A DNA stretch of 64,000 bases from Agromyces sp. LHK192 (GTDB lineage: Bacteria; Actinomycetota; Actinomycetes; Actinomycetales; Microbacteriaceae). The notes below the pieces were generated by a model. The model was not told the DNA's origin. It was given only the letters and a program-made list of their open reading frames with translations, and made no database searches. Below are positions 1 to 8,089 of the stretch, one piece after another. The number at the start of each line of letters is the position of its first letter. Within the stretch, counting starts at the first letter, position 1. The translations under genes were made by a program, and so were the position numbers. Where the stretch lies: contig NZ_CP034753.1 of NCBI RefSeq assembly GCF_004006235.1, positions 868,001 through 932,000 of the forward strand, given 5' to 3'.

Positions 1-127
1 GAAGGCGCTGGCGGATGCCACGCCGACGGGCCGATTCGTCGAGCTCGCGGGCCGGCACCACTTCAACGCCCCCGGCTCCCGGCACTTCCGGCAGGCGGCA
101 CTGGAGTTCCTCGCGGAGGGCGCCTGA
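1..127 (+). CDS. alpha/beta hydrolase, C-terminal fragment (5' end outside window)
   Basis: Only the last 41 codons are present; the first whole codon begins at base 2. The peptide has the pattern GRHHFNAPGSRHF followed by a final helix ending LEFLAEGA. A His just before a C-terminal helix is where alpha/beta hydrolases keep the catalytic His, so this is probably the end of such an enzyme. The stop TGA overlaps the start of the MarR gene by one base (TGATG), so the two are translationally coupled and the regulator may control the hydrolase. The nucleophile and oxyanion parts are not visible. Confidence 0.6.
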   Translation, partial: KALADATPTGRFVELAGRHHFNAPGSRHFRQAALEFLAEGA

Positions 128-675
128 TGCCGGGCGGCGCATCGCGTCGACGCGACGGTTCGGGCGGCGATCTGCCCACCCGCGCATCGCGTCGACACGA
201 CGACGAGGTGGACCTGCTGATCGACGCGTGGTCGAGGCGCCTGCCCGATGTCGACCTCACCCCGCTCGACGTGATGTCACGGCTGCGCCGCGCGGCGAAC
301 CGGCTGTCGCGGCTGCGCGCGGACGCGTTCGAGAGCGCCGGTCTCGCGTCGTGGGAGTTCGACGTGCTCGCCGCGCTCCGCCGGGAGGAGCCGCCGCACG
401 AGCTCAGCCCGGCCCAGCTGATCTCGGCGACGATGATCGGCAGCGCGGCGATGACGAACCGCCTCGACAACCTCGTGAAGCGCGGGCTCGTCGAGCGGCA
501 CCCGAACCCGCGCGACGGCCGCAGCGTGCTCGTGCGCATCACCCCGGAGGGCACGACCCGGGTCGATGACGCGATGCGCAGCCTCGCCGAACGCGAGGCC
601 GTCGAGTTGCGGGGCCTCAGCCGCGAGGAGCAGGCGACCCTCGCCGAGCTCCTTCGCCGGCTCACGAGCGGCTGA
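127..675 (+). CDS. MarR family transcriptional regulator
   Basis: 182 residues. A basic N-terminal extension (1-25) precedes a winged-helix fold: dimerisation helix 45-65, recognition part SPAQLISATMIGSAAMTNRLDNLVKRGLVER (about 97-127, seen in pieces) and the wing with DGRSVLVRITPEG (about 133-146), the typical MarR beta-wing. It lacks obvious redox Cys residues. The ATG overlaps the stop of the upstream hydrolase, which suggests co-transcription and control of that hydrolase operon. It converges on the CHY zinc-finger gene with a gap of only two bases. Confidence 0.9.
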   Translation: MPGGASRRRDGSGGDLPTRASRRHDDEVDLLIDAWSRRLPDVDLTPLDVMSRLRRAANRLSRLRADAFESAGLASWEFDVLAALRREEPPHELSPAQLISATMIGSAAMTNRLDNLVKRGLVERHPNPRDGRSVLVRITPEGTTRVDDAMRSLAEREAVELRGLSREEQATLAELLRRLTSG

Positions 676-677
676 GC

Positions 678-1058
678 TCAGACCTCGAAGTACCGGTCCG
701 CGTGCAGTGCGCAGCCCGGGTTGAACGGCGCGCCGCAGCGGGTGCAGGCATCCGTCGCGAGGTACTCGTCGATCGTCAGTTCGCAGCCGCACACGCCGCA
801 GAGGATCGCGCGCTCGCCGCGGCGGGCGCGCGGCCACTGCCGGGCCTCGTGCCCGGCCGTCTCGGCGTGGCAGGCGTGGCACGGGTAGTACTCGCCGCAG
901 CACGCGAACCGGATCGCGACGACGTCGAGCGGCGTCCGGTAGTGGATGCAGCGGGTCTGGTCGTCGACCGTCGGCCCGAGCACCCGCGGTCGCGGGGCCG
1001 AGCGCGGCGCGGCATCCGACATGGGCGCGGTATCCGACTTGGGCGCTGCATCCGACAT
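678..1058 (-). CDS. CHY zinc-finger protein
   Basis: 126 residues. After a repetitive head (MSDAAP, KSDTAP, MSDAAP) comes RCIHYRTPLDVVAIRFACC, then CHACHAE, CGVCG and CTRCGAPFNPGC. The CxHY start and the ordered Cys/His pairs are the zinc ligands of the CHY zinc finger (the fold also found in yeast Hot13). A zinc-binding, possibly redox or metal-handling, role is likely but the partner is unknown. The ATG at 1058 lies 20 bases after the ectB-type gene on the same strand, so it is probably the last gene of the sufS-sufU-ectB group. A second in-frame ATG 12 codons later (1022) is an alternative start. Confidence 0.8.
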   Translation of the reverse strand: MSDAAPKSDTAPMSDAAPRSAPRPRVLGPTVDDQTRCIHYRTPLDVVAIRFACCGEYYPCHACHAETAGHEARQWPRARRGERAILCGVCGCELTIDEYLATDACTRCGAPFNPGCALHADRYFEV

Positions 1059-1078
1059 GGGCGGTCCGGCGTTCGCGA

Positions 1079-2383
1079 TCAGCCCGCGGTCGCCGCGTCC
1101 GTCAGCGGGGCGTCGGCGAGCACGTCGTCGAGGCTCTCGCGCACGATCGCGAGGCCGCGGCGCAGCTCGTCTTCGGTGATGGTGAGCGCCGGCAGGAACT
1201 TCAGCACCTCGTCGAACGCGCCGGAGGTCTCGATCACGAGCCCGCGCTGGAACGCCGCCTTCGAGACGCGGCCGGCGAGCGTGCGGTCGCCGTCGCAGAC
1301 GAGCCCCTGGAACAGGCCGCGTCCGCGCACGGTGAGCCCGAGTTCGGGATGCGCGGCGGCGATCTGCTCGAGCTCGGCGACGAGGAGCGCCGACTTCGCG
1401 GCGACGCCGTCCATGAACGCGCCGTCGGACCAGTAGGTCTCGAGCGCGATGCGCGCCGACACGAAGGCCAGGTTGTTGCCGCGGAAGGTGCCGGTGTGCT
1501 GGCCGGGCTTCCACACGTCGACGCCGGGACGCAGGAGCACGAGCGACATCGGCAGACCCGAGCCCGAGATCGACTTCGACACCGTGACGAGGTCGGGCAC
1601 GATGCCCGACTCCTCGAACGCGAAGAACGCGCCGGTGCGGCCGATGCCCGCCTGGATCTCGTCGAGGATCAGCAGGATGCCCCGCTCCTCGGTGATCCGG
1701 CGCAGCCGCTGCAGCCACGCGGGGCTCGCGACGTTGATGCCGCCCTCGCCCTGCACCGCCTCGACGATGACGGCGGCGGGCAGGTCGAGCCCGGAGCCCG
1801 AGTCGTCGAGCATCTTCTCGAACAGGTCGAGCGTGTCGACGTCGGGGCCGAGGTAGCCGTCGTACGGCAGGCGCGCGACGTCGTCGAGGCCGACCCCGGC
1901 CGCGCCGCGGTAGTGGCTGTTGCCCGTCGCGGCGAGCGAGCCGAGGCTGAGACCGTGGAACGCGTTCGTGAAGGCGACCACCGTGGAACGCCCGGTGGCC
2001 CGGCGCGCGACCTTCAGGGCCGCCTCGACCGCGTTGGCGCCGGTCGGGCCCGTGAACTGGAGCTTGTGGTCGAGCCCGCGGGGCTCGAGCACGAGCCGCT
2101 CGAACGCCTCGATGAACGCGCGCTTCGCGCTCGTCGCCATGTCGAGGCCGTGGATGATGCCGCCGTGCTCGAGGTACTCGATGAGCGCCTTCGTGAACGC
2201 CGGGTTGTTGTGGCCGTAGTTCAGCACGCCCGCGCCGGCGAAGAAGTCGAGGTACTCGCGGCCGTCGGCGTCGACGAGCGTCGAACCGCTCGCGCGGTCG
2301 AACACGGTCGGGAACGCGCGGACGTAGCCGCGCACCTCGGACTCGCGGCGGTCGAAGACGTCGAGGGACGTGGCATCGCTCAT
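1079..2383 (-). CDS. ectB: L-2,4-diaminobutyrate:2-oxoglutarate aminotransferase (EctB type)
   Basis: 434 residues, the usual EctB length. It is a class-III PLP aminotransferase that forms 2,4-diaminobutyrate from aspartate semialdehyde and glutamate. Visible marks are DFFAGAGVLNYGHNNP (47-61), TGPTGANAVEAA (111-122), the cofactor Asp in DEIQAGIGRTG (D241) and the PLP lysine K270 in VSKSISGSG. A Shine-Dalgarno GGAGG precedes the ATG. The usual partners ectA and ectC are absent here: the gene sits between sufU and a CHY zinc-finger gene. The product may therefore be needed as diaminobutyrate itself, for example for peptidoglycan, rather than for ectoine. The family call is firm; the pathway is inference. 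Confidence 0.9.
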   Translation of the reverse strand: MSDATSLDVFDRRESEVRGYVRAFPTVFDRASGSTLVDADGREYLDFFAGAGVLNYGHNNPAFTKALIEYLEHGGIIHGLDMATSAKRAFIEAFERLVLEPRGLDHKLQFTGPTGANAVEAALKVARRATGRSTVVAFTNAFHGLSLGSLAATGNSHYRGAAGVGLDDVARLPYDGYLGPDVDTLDLFEKMLDDSGSGLDLPAAVIVEAVQGEGGINVASPAWLQRLRRITEERGILLILDEIQAGIGRTGAFFAFEESGIVPDLVTVSKSISGSGLPMSLVLLRPGVDVWKPGQHTGTFRGNNLAFVSARIALETYWSDGAFMDGVAAKSALLVAELEQIAAAHPELGLTVRGRGLFQGLVCDGDRTLAGRVSKAAFQRGLVIETSGAFDEVLKFLPALTITEDELRRGLAIVRESLDDVLADAPLTDAATAG

Positions 2384-2425
2384 GGCGGGGCTCCTCCTGG
2401 AGGGGGTTCGGGCGGTGGTTCGAGC

Positions 2426-2878
2426 CTAGGCGTCGCGCGAGGTCGCTGCGGCCACGTCGGCCTCGAGCGCGACCCACGCGAGCATCGCGCACTTGACGCG
2501 CATGACGTACTTCGAGACGCCGTGGAATGCGATCGCGTCGCCCAGCAGTTCCTCGTCGGGGTCGCCCTCGCCCTTCGAGCGCATCATCTCGCGGAAGGCG
2601 TCGATCATGCGCCGCACGTCGGCGAGGTCGGCGCCGACGGCGAGGTCGGTCAGCGCGGAGGCCGACGCCATCGAGATCGAGCAGCCGTCGCCGGTCCAGC
2701 CGATGGCCTCGATCTTCTCGCCGGAGGCGTCGAGTCGGAGGCCGAGCGTGATCTCGTCACCGCAGGTCGGGTTGAGTTCGTGGTGGCTGGCGTGCGCGTC
2801 GACCAGTTCGCCCTCGCCGTTGCGGCGGCGCGAGTGGTCGAGGATCAGCTCCTGGTAGAGGCCCGAGAGGTCGCTCAC
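2426..2878 (-). CDS. sufU: Fe-S cluster assembly sulfur acceptor SufU
   Basis: 150 residues starting with GTG. The three zinc/thiol cysteines and Asp of SufU are in place: NPTCGDEITL (C39, D41), TGDGCSIS (C66) and RVKCAMLAW (C130). SufU accepts persulfide sulfur from SufS by zinc-ligand swapping, in the cytoplasm. The longer region between C66 and C130 is characteristic of SufU as opposed to IscU. Its GTG overlaps the sufS stop (GTGA), so the pair is coupled. No sufBCD genes are seen in the window, so the scaffold is encoded elsewhere. Confidence 0.92.
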   Translation of the reverse strand: MSDLSGLYQELILDHSRRRNGEGELVDAHASHHELNPTCGDEITLGLRLDASGEKIEAIGWTGDGCSISMASASALTDLAVGADLADVRRMIDAFREMMRSKGEGDPDEELLGDAIAFHGVSKYVMRVKCAMLAWVALEADVAAATSRDA

Positions 2879-4224
2879 GCACGGCCTCCCGTCGCGCGGA
2901 CGGCGGCGGTCGCGGCAGCGGCGCCGTCGGCGCCGAAGAACGCGCGCACCTCGCCGAGCGCGGTGGCGAACCGCCGCACCTCGTCCTCGGTCGTGTACAC
3001 GTAGGCGCTCGCCCGGGTCGTCGCCCGCAGCCCGAGCCGGCGGTGCAGCGGCTGCGCGCAGTGGTGCCCGACGCGCACCGCGATGCCCTGCGAGTCGAGG
3101 TACTGTCCGACGTCGTGCGCGTGCACGCCCGGCACGTCGACGCTCGCGAGCGCCGCGCGCTCGACACCGGGACCGCTGCCGACCAATCGGATGCCGGGGA
3201 CCCGGGCCACCTCGTCCACGAGCAGCTCGGCGAGGGCGGTCTCGTGCGCGTGCACGCGGTCCATGCCGATGCCGTCGAGGAAACGGATCGCAGCCGCGAG
3301 CCCGACGGCCTGCGACACGGGCTGCGTGCCCGCTTCGAACCGGTGCGGCGAGGGCAGGAACTCTGCCGACTCCATCGTCACGACCGTGATCGTCGAGCCG
3401 CCGGTGCGGGCGGGCGGCAGCGCGTCGAGCAGGTGCTCGCGCCCGTACAGCACGCCGATGCCGTTGGGCCCGAGCATCTTGTGCCCCGAGAACGCGGCGA
3501 AGTCCACTCCGAGTGCGCCGAAGTCGACCGGGCGGTGCGGCACCGACTGGCACGCGTCGAGCACGACGAGCGCGCCGTGCGCGTGCGCGAGTTCGACCAC
3601 GTCCTCGACGGGCGCCAGGAACCCGGTCACGTTCGAGACGTGCGCGAACGCGACGACCTTCGTGCGCGGTCCGATGACGGATGCCGCCGCGTCGGCGCTC
3701 CACGTGCCGTCGTCGTCGACCGGGATCCAGCGCAGCGTCGCGCCCGTGCGGGCCGCGAGCCGCTGCCACGGGATGAGGTTCGCGTGGTGCTCGGCCTCGG
3801 TCACGACGATCTCGTCGCCCGCGCCGAGGACGAACGGCTTCGCTTCGCCGCCGCCGAGTCCGGCCGAGGCATCCGCCATGCCCAGCGCGACGATGTTGAT
3901 CGCGTCGGTCGCGTTCTCGGCCCAGACGATCTCGCGGTCCTCGGCTCCGACGAACCGGGCGACCGTCGCGCGGGCGTCCTCGAACAGGCTCGTGGCGTCG
4001 CCGACGAGGGTCGACGCGCCGCGGTGCACGGCCGCGTTGTGGTGCTCGAGGTAGTCGCGTTCGGCATCGAGCACCGCGAGGGGGCGCTGCGCGGTCGCGC
4101 CCGAGTCGAGGTAGGCGAGCGGGCGGCCGTGCAGCTCCTGGTCGAGGTACGGGAACTGGGCGCGCAGCGCCTCGGGCAGGAGTGCGCCGAGCGCGCCGGG
4201 CGCGGCGGTCTGGTCGAGGGTCAC
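2875..4224 (-). CDS. sufS: cysteine desulfurase SufS
   Basis: 449 residues, class-V PLP enzyme that removes sulfur from cysteine and passes it to SufU. PLP lysine K249 is in FSGHKMLGPNG; the catalytic cysteine C389 is in RVGHHCAQPLHRR, the short active-site loop typical of SufS (group II). EAEHHANLIPW (143-153) carries the PLP-stacking His. The protein is slightly longer than most SufS because of an Ala-rich tail. It is the first gene of a reverse-strand group with sufU (4-base overlap), ectB and the CHY gene. The 111 bases upstream contain a GGAGGTACC ribosome site before the ATG. Confidence 0.93.
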   Translation of the reverse strand: MTLDQTAAPGALGALLPEALRAQFPYLDQELHGRPLAYLDSGATAQRPLAVLDAERDYLEHHNAAVHRGASTLVGDATSLFEDARATVARFVGAEDREIVWAENATDAINIVALGMADASAGLGGGEAKPFVLGAGDEIVVTEAEHHANLIPWQRLAARTGATLRWIPVDDDGTWSADAAASVIGPRTKVVAFAHVSNVTGFLAPVEDVVELAHAHGALVVLDACQSVPHRPVDFGALGVDFAAFSGHKMLGPNGIGVLYGREHLLDALPPARTGGSTITVVTMESAEFLPSPHRFEAGTQPVSQAVGLAAAIRFLDGIGMDRVHAHETALAELLVDEVARVPGIRLVGSGPGVERAALASVDVPGVHAHDVGQYLDSQGIAVRVGHHCAQPLHRRLGLRATTRASAYVYTTEDEVRRFATALGEVRAFFGADGAAAATAAVRATGGRA

Positions 4225-4335
4225 GGTACCTCCGGGTCGTCCCGCGCGGCGGCGCGGGGATGTGCACCCTCCAGTCTGACGCAGATCCGATGGGTGATGC
4301 CCGGGAACGGGATGTTCGTCCGGCCTGCGCCGTGG

Positions 4336-5736
4336 TCAGCCGAGCGGGCGGTTGCCGCGGATGAGCCCGCCGGGGTCCACGCGTCGCTTCACCGAGGCGA
4401 GGCGGTCGAGGCGCTCGGCGTCGTACGCGTCGGCGAGTGTCGATCCCGCCCCGAGGAACGTGGGGACGGCCGAGCCGATGCCGTGGCGTGCGACGAGGTC
4501 GCGCAGCGGCGCCAGCGCGGCGACGGGGTCGATCCCGGGAGCGGCGAGCACGACGCCGGAGTTCAGCAGGCCCGAGTACTGCGGCGCGCCGACGATCGCG
4601 AACTCGGCGCCGAGCTCGTCGGCGATCGCGCCGCCCATCGCCCGCACGCTGACGCGCATCAACCCGTGAGGTGCCCCGGCCCGGAAGGCCGCGACCAGGT
4701 CGGGGACGAACCCGTCGTCGAAGACGTCGAGTGCGCCGCCGAAGTCCACGATCGGCATCGGGTCGATCGGTTCGGCCGCGACCGCGGCCAGCGCACCGAT
4801 CGTGAACGGCGTGAGCGTGTCGGCGAACGGCGCCGCGCGGTCGGTCAGCCGTCGCACGAGGGCGCGGCCGGCGGCCTCGTCGCCGACGTGGACGACGGCG
4901 ACGGTCGCCACCATCCGGCCGCGAAGCGGCTCCGGCACCATCGGGGCGTCGGGGAACGCCATCATGCCGAAATCGAGGCCGAGCTCCGGCTCGTCGCGCG
5001 AGAGCGCCACCGCCTCGGCGAGCACGGCCTCGGCGTGCTCGGCGTCGAACATCAGACTGCCGCCGAAGAGCTGCTCGGCGGGGTAGAGGGCGAGTTCGAT
5101 CGCGGTGACGACGCCGAGGTGCCCGCCGGCGCCGCGCAGCGCCCAGATCAGGTCGGCGTCGGTCGTGTCGGTCACGATGCGGAGCTCGCCGGCGGCGTCG
5201 ACCAGGTCGACCGACAGGATGGATCGAGCGGTCAGGCCGTAGCGGCGGCTGAACATCGACTGGCCGCCGCCGAGGGCGAGCGCGACGGCGTTCACCTCCG
5301 GGTTCGAACCGGCCAGGGCGACGAGGCCGGTTCCGTCGAGCTCGGCCAGCACCACGCCCCAGTTCAGGCCCGCGCCGATGCGGACCCGCCGCGCCCCGAC
5401 GTCGACCGAGAGATCATCGAAGGCGGTCGGGCGGATCAGCACGACACCCTCGAGGTCGCCGTCGGCGCCGTGTCCGTTCGGCTGCGTCGTCACCCCTGCA
5501 CCGGCGTCGCGGGCGATGCGGAGCGTCGCCGCGAGGTCATCGGTGTCGGCCGGTTCCACGATGGCCGCGGGGCGCTGGCCGATCGCGAGGTTCCACGGGC
5601 GGCGTGCCGCGTCATACTCGGGATCGCCGGGAAGGATCACCCGACCGCCGACCTGCGTGCGGAGCGCCGTCAGTGCCTCGGCGTCGAAGCGGGGGGAAGG
5701 TTGCGACGCGGCCGGGCCGGACAGGGGTGTGGACAT
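4336..5736 (-). CDS. FAD-dependent oxidase, BBE-like (berberine-bridge type)
   Basis: 466 residues. Residues 50-230 form a PCMH-type FAD-binding domain: PAAIVEPADTDDLAATLRIA, the histidine of QPNGHGADG (H89, the usual 8-alpha-histidyl flavin site) and the GGGQSMFSRRYGLT and WALRGAGGHLGVVT segments that grip the FAD. The C terminus ends VDPGGLIRGNRPL, matching the BBE tail normally written DP...F..N. The second covalent-flavin Cys is not obvious, so flavin may be attached only through His. Substrate unknown. It is monocistronic, with no signal peptide. Confidence 0.85.
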   Translation of the reverse strand: MSTPLSGPAASQPSPRFDAEALTALRTQVGGRVILPGDPEYDAARRPWNLAIGQRPAAIVEPADTDDLAATLRIARDAGAGVTTQPNGHGADGDLEGVVLIRPTAFDDLSVDVGARRVRIGAGLNWGVVLAELDGTGLVALAGSNPEVNAVALALGGGQSMFSRRYGLTARSILSVDLVDAAGELRIVTDTTDADLIWALRGAGGHLGVVTAIELALYPAEQLFGGSLMFDAEHAEAVLAEAVALSRDEPELGLDFGMMAFPDAPMVPEPLRGRMVATVAVVHVGDEAAGRALVRRLTDRAAPFADTLTPFTIGALAAVAAEPIDPMPIVDFGGALDVFDDGFVPDLVAAFRAGAPHGLMRVSVRAMGGAIADELGAEFAIVGAPQYSGLLNSGVVLAAPGIDPVAALAPLRDLVARHGIGSAVPTFLGAGSTLADAYDAERLDRLASVKRRVDPGGLIRGNRPLG

Positions 5737-5812
5737 GAGTCATCCTCTCGTCGGTGACGGGTCGAAGATAGCGGTGCAGTGCCGGGGTGTCGAGGGCTGC
5801 GCGGCACGCGAC

Positions 5813-6397
5813 TCAGCCCGCCGGTCGAGCGAGGTCGAGCCGCATCACGACGCGGGGGAAGCCGTTGAGCACCGAGTCGGTGCCGGCCGCCATGGTGAAC
5901 CCCGCCCGCTCGAACAGCTTCCGGGTGCCCACGTACGCCATCGTCAGGTCGACCCGCTCGCCGCTGTTGTCGACCGGGTAGCCCTCGATCGCCGGCGCAC
6001 CGTGGTCTCGCGCGAAGTCGACGGCGCCCGCGAGCAGCCGGTGCGAGAGGCCCTCGCCGCGATGGCCCGGCCTCACCCGGATGCACCAGACCGACCAGAC
6101 GTCGACGTCGTCGACGTGCGGGATCTTGCGGTTCCTGGCGAACGACGTGTCTGCGCGCGGGTGCACGGCGGCCCAGCCGACGACGTCGCCGCCGTCGTAG
6201 GCGAGCACGCCGGGCGGGATCTTGTGCCGCACCAGCTGTCGCACCCGCTCGCCCCGCTCGGGGCCCTTCAGGGCGAGGTTCTCCTTCGACGGGATGCGAT
6301 AGCTGAGGCACCAGCACACGTTCGCGTCGGGGCGCTTCGGCCCGACCATCGTCTTCACGTCGGCGAAGCTCGTCGCCGGGCGCACCTCGATCGGCAT
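5813..6397 (-). CDS. GNAT family N-acetyltransferase
   Basis: 194 residues. The acetyl-CoA loop is seen as IRVRPGHRGEGLSHRLL (about 123-139), preceded by WSVWCIRV; the C-terminal strand-helix is AYVGTRKLFERAGF. The N terminus CWCLSYRIPSKENLALKGPERGE resembles a GNAT subgroup annotated only as N-acetyltransferase. Substrate unknown. The ATG at 6397 has no Shine-Dalgarno, but GAGACT lies 6 bases before it on the coding strand, suggesting a leaderless mRNA. It is divergent from the PLDc_N gene at 6521. Confidence 0.82.
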   Translation of the reverse strand: MPIEVRPATSFADVKTMVGPKRPDANVCWCLSYRIPSKENLALKGPERGERVRQLVRHKIPPGVLAYDGGDVVGWAAVHPRADTSFARNRKIPHVDDVDVWSVWCIRVRPGHRGEGLSHRLLAGAVDFARDHGAPAIEGYPVDNSGERVDLTMAYVGTRKLFERAGFTMAAGTDSVLNGFPRVVMRLDLARPAG

Positions 6398-6520
6398 GCC
6401 GTCAGTCTCGCGGCGGCCACCGACATCCGGCAGGCGCCGCGCCCACCGGATGCCTCGCGTGCGATCCACAGGCGGGGGCGGGACCCATCCGCCGGCCCCG
6501 CCGCTCGATAGTCTGGAACG

Positions 6521-7162
6521 ATGCCGATGCTGACCCTCGTCCTCGCCGTGATGGCGATCGGGCTCATCGACATCGTCACGCGCGAAGACCATCAGGTGAA
6601 GCGGTATCCGCGGAGCACCTGGATGCTCGTCGTCGCAGTGGTCCCCATGCTCGGGCCGGGGCTCTGGTTCCTCTTCGGTCGCGACTACGCGCCGGTCGGG
6701 CCGCATGAGCACGCGCGATCGCGCACCACGGACTCCGCGACGAACCGGGCACACGTGACGGCGCCGGAGTCGCCGACGGAGCGCTCGGCGGACCCGGAGC
6801 ACGTCGTCGCGTCCGAGCCGGCCGCGGAGCCCGAACCCGCCGCGGAGCCCGAGCCCGCCGCCGCGGAGCCGGAGCCCGCAGCCGCTGAGCCCGAGCCGGC
6901 GTCGGAGCACCAGTCGGCGCGGCCGACGGCCTGGATCCGCATTCCCCTCGCCCCCCGCGCCAGAGGTCGGCGGCGCCACCGGGCGGCACCGAAGCCCAAG
7001 CCGGTGCGTCCGAAGATCGAGTACATCCCCTCGACGCGCTCGACCGAGGAGCAGGTCAGGGAACTCGAGCGCGAGATCGCGGAATGGGAGCGCGAGCGCG
7101 CGTCGGCCGCAACGGCAGCGCCCCATGCCGACGAGGTCGACGGCGCCGGCTCGCGCACCTGA
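6521..7162 (+). CDS. PLDc_N-domain membrane protein with acidic Pro repeat
   Basis: 213 residues. Residues 1-55 are two hydrophobic helices with LIDIVTREDHQVKRYPRSTW between them and GPGLWFLFGRDY after, the pattern of the PLDc_N (phospholipase D nuclease N-terminal) domain. Residues about 100-130 are a Glu-Pro-Ala repeat (EPEPAAA units), then a basic stretch and a C-terminal helix TEEQVRELEREIAEWERER. The protein at 14527 is a shorter paralogue lacking the repeat. Such proteins are small membrane anchors of unknown role, not phospholipases. TAGTCT at 6509 with six bases to the ATG suggests leaderless transcription. Confidence 0.82.
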   Translation: MPMLTLVLAVMAIGLIDIVTREDHQVKRYPRSTWMLVVAVVPMLGPGLWFLFGRDYAPVGPHEHARSRTTDSATNRAHVTAPESPTERSADPEHVVASEPAAEPEPAAEPEPAAAEPEPAAAEPEPASEHQSARPTAWIRIPLAPRARGRRRHRAAPKPKPVRPKIEYIPSTRSTEEQVRELEREIAEWERERASAATAAPHADEVDGAGSRT

Positions 7163-7203
7163 TCCTCGTGCGGGCCGGTGCCATCCGGCCGGTCGACCGC
7201 CCC

Positions 7204-8007
7204 TCACCGAGCAGCGCGCGCCGCCGCTTCCGAGACGAACGCGGTGAGCTCGGCGGCCATCGTCGCCGGGTCCCACGAGTGGTCGGCGCCCGCGATCTGC
7301 TTCCAGGTCGCGCCGGGGACGGCGGCGGCGATCGCCTCCGCCGCGGCGAACAGCTCGGGGAACGTCTCGGTGCCGAGCAGTACCTCGAGAGGCACGCGCA
7401 CATCGCGCAACAGGTCGGCGAGCGGTGCGGACTCCACCCACGCGAGCGACTGGCCGTCGGCGCGGTAGCTCACGACCTGCGAGCGGAACAGCGGGTAGTC
7501 GGGCGACTGGCGCATGCCGGCGAGCCACTCCGGTGGCATGTCTTTCATGTAGTGCTCGAGCGCGCCCTCGAGGTCGCCGGCGTCCATGCGTCGCTCGACC
7601 TCCGCCGCCCACTCGCGCGCGCCGCCGTCGACGGCTCCGAACGGCGGCTCCCACAGGACGAGGCCAGTGACCGGGACGCCCCGCACCGCCGCCGCGAGCG
7701 CGATCGAGCACCCTGACGAGTGCCCGCACAGCACGGCGCTGCCGCCTGCCGTCTCGATCACGGCCGCGAGGCTCTCGAGGTCGCGGTCGAGGTCGATGCG
7801 ACCGGATGCCTCGCTCTCGCCGCGGCCGAGGCGGTCGTAGACGATCGTCTGCACCCCGGATTCGGCCATCAGCTCGGCGGTCTCGGTGGTCCACGGATCG
7901 ATGGCCCGGTAGGGGCCGGCGCCGGCGACGAAGACCAGCGCCGGACCCGTTCCGCGCCGGTCGAAGGCGACCCGGTCGCCGGCGGGGGTGGTGACGAACT
8001 CGCTCAT
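7204..8007 (-). CDS. alpha/beta hydrolase
   Basis: 267 residues, complete fold. The nucleophile elbow is LCGHSSGCSIAL (S97), with an oxyanion region FVAGAGPY near residue 27 and the catalytic His in AGADHSWDPAT near the C terminus. The order DRLGRGES after strand 4 is typical of haloperoxidase-like serine esterases. Substrate unknown. It is divergent from the TetR gene at 8090 across an 82-base gap holding an inverted repeat, so it is the likely target of that regulator. Confidence 0.88.
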   Translation of the reverse strand: MSEFVTTPAGDRVAFDRRGTGPALVFVAGAGPYRAIDPWTTETAELMAESGVQTIVYDRLGRGESEASGRIDLDRDLESLAAVIETAGGSAVLCGHSSGCSIALAAAVRGVPVTGLVLWEPPFGAVDGGAREWAAEVERRMDAGDLEGALEHYMKDMPPEWLAGMRQSPDYPLFRSQVVSYRADGQSLAWVESAPLADLLRDVRVPLEVLLGTETFPELFAAAEAIAAAVPGATWKQIAGADHSWDPATMAAELTAFVSEAAARAAR

Positions 8008-8023
8008 GATGCACTCACAATCA

Positions 8024-8040
8024 AACTAGACCGTATAGTT
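8024..8040. promoter_or_regulatory. inverted-repeat operator for the divergent TetR/hydrolase pair
   Basis: AACTA at 8024-8028 and its exact complement TAGTT at 8036-8040 are separated by seven bases (GACCGTA), giving a 17-bp dyad, a common size for TetR operators. It lies between the hydrolase start (8007) and the TetR start (8090), so binding could shut off both. The arms are short, so this is a suggestion. Confidence 0.5.
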
Positions 8041-8089
8041 CCGTTTGAACGAGACTAGACTGACCAGTACTCAACGTCAAGGGAGCTGC

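Noticed and set aside
3043..5757. 904-residue forward frame opposite sufS and the flavin oxidase
   Set aside because: Antisense shadow of two well-supported genes, with no recognisable domain.
8045..8089. longer TetR start at 8045
   Set aside because: Overlaps the expected promoter region and has no Shine-Dalgarno; ATG 8090 has AAGGGAG.
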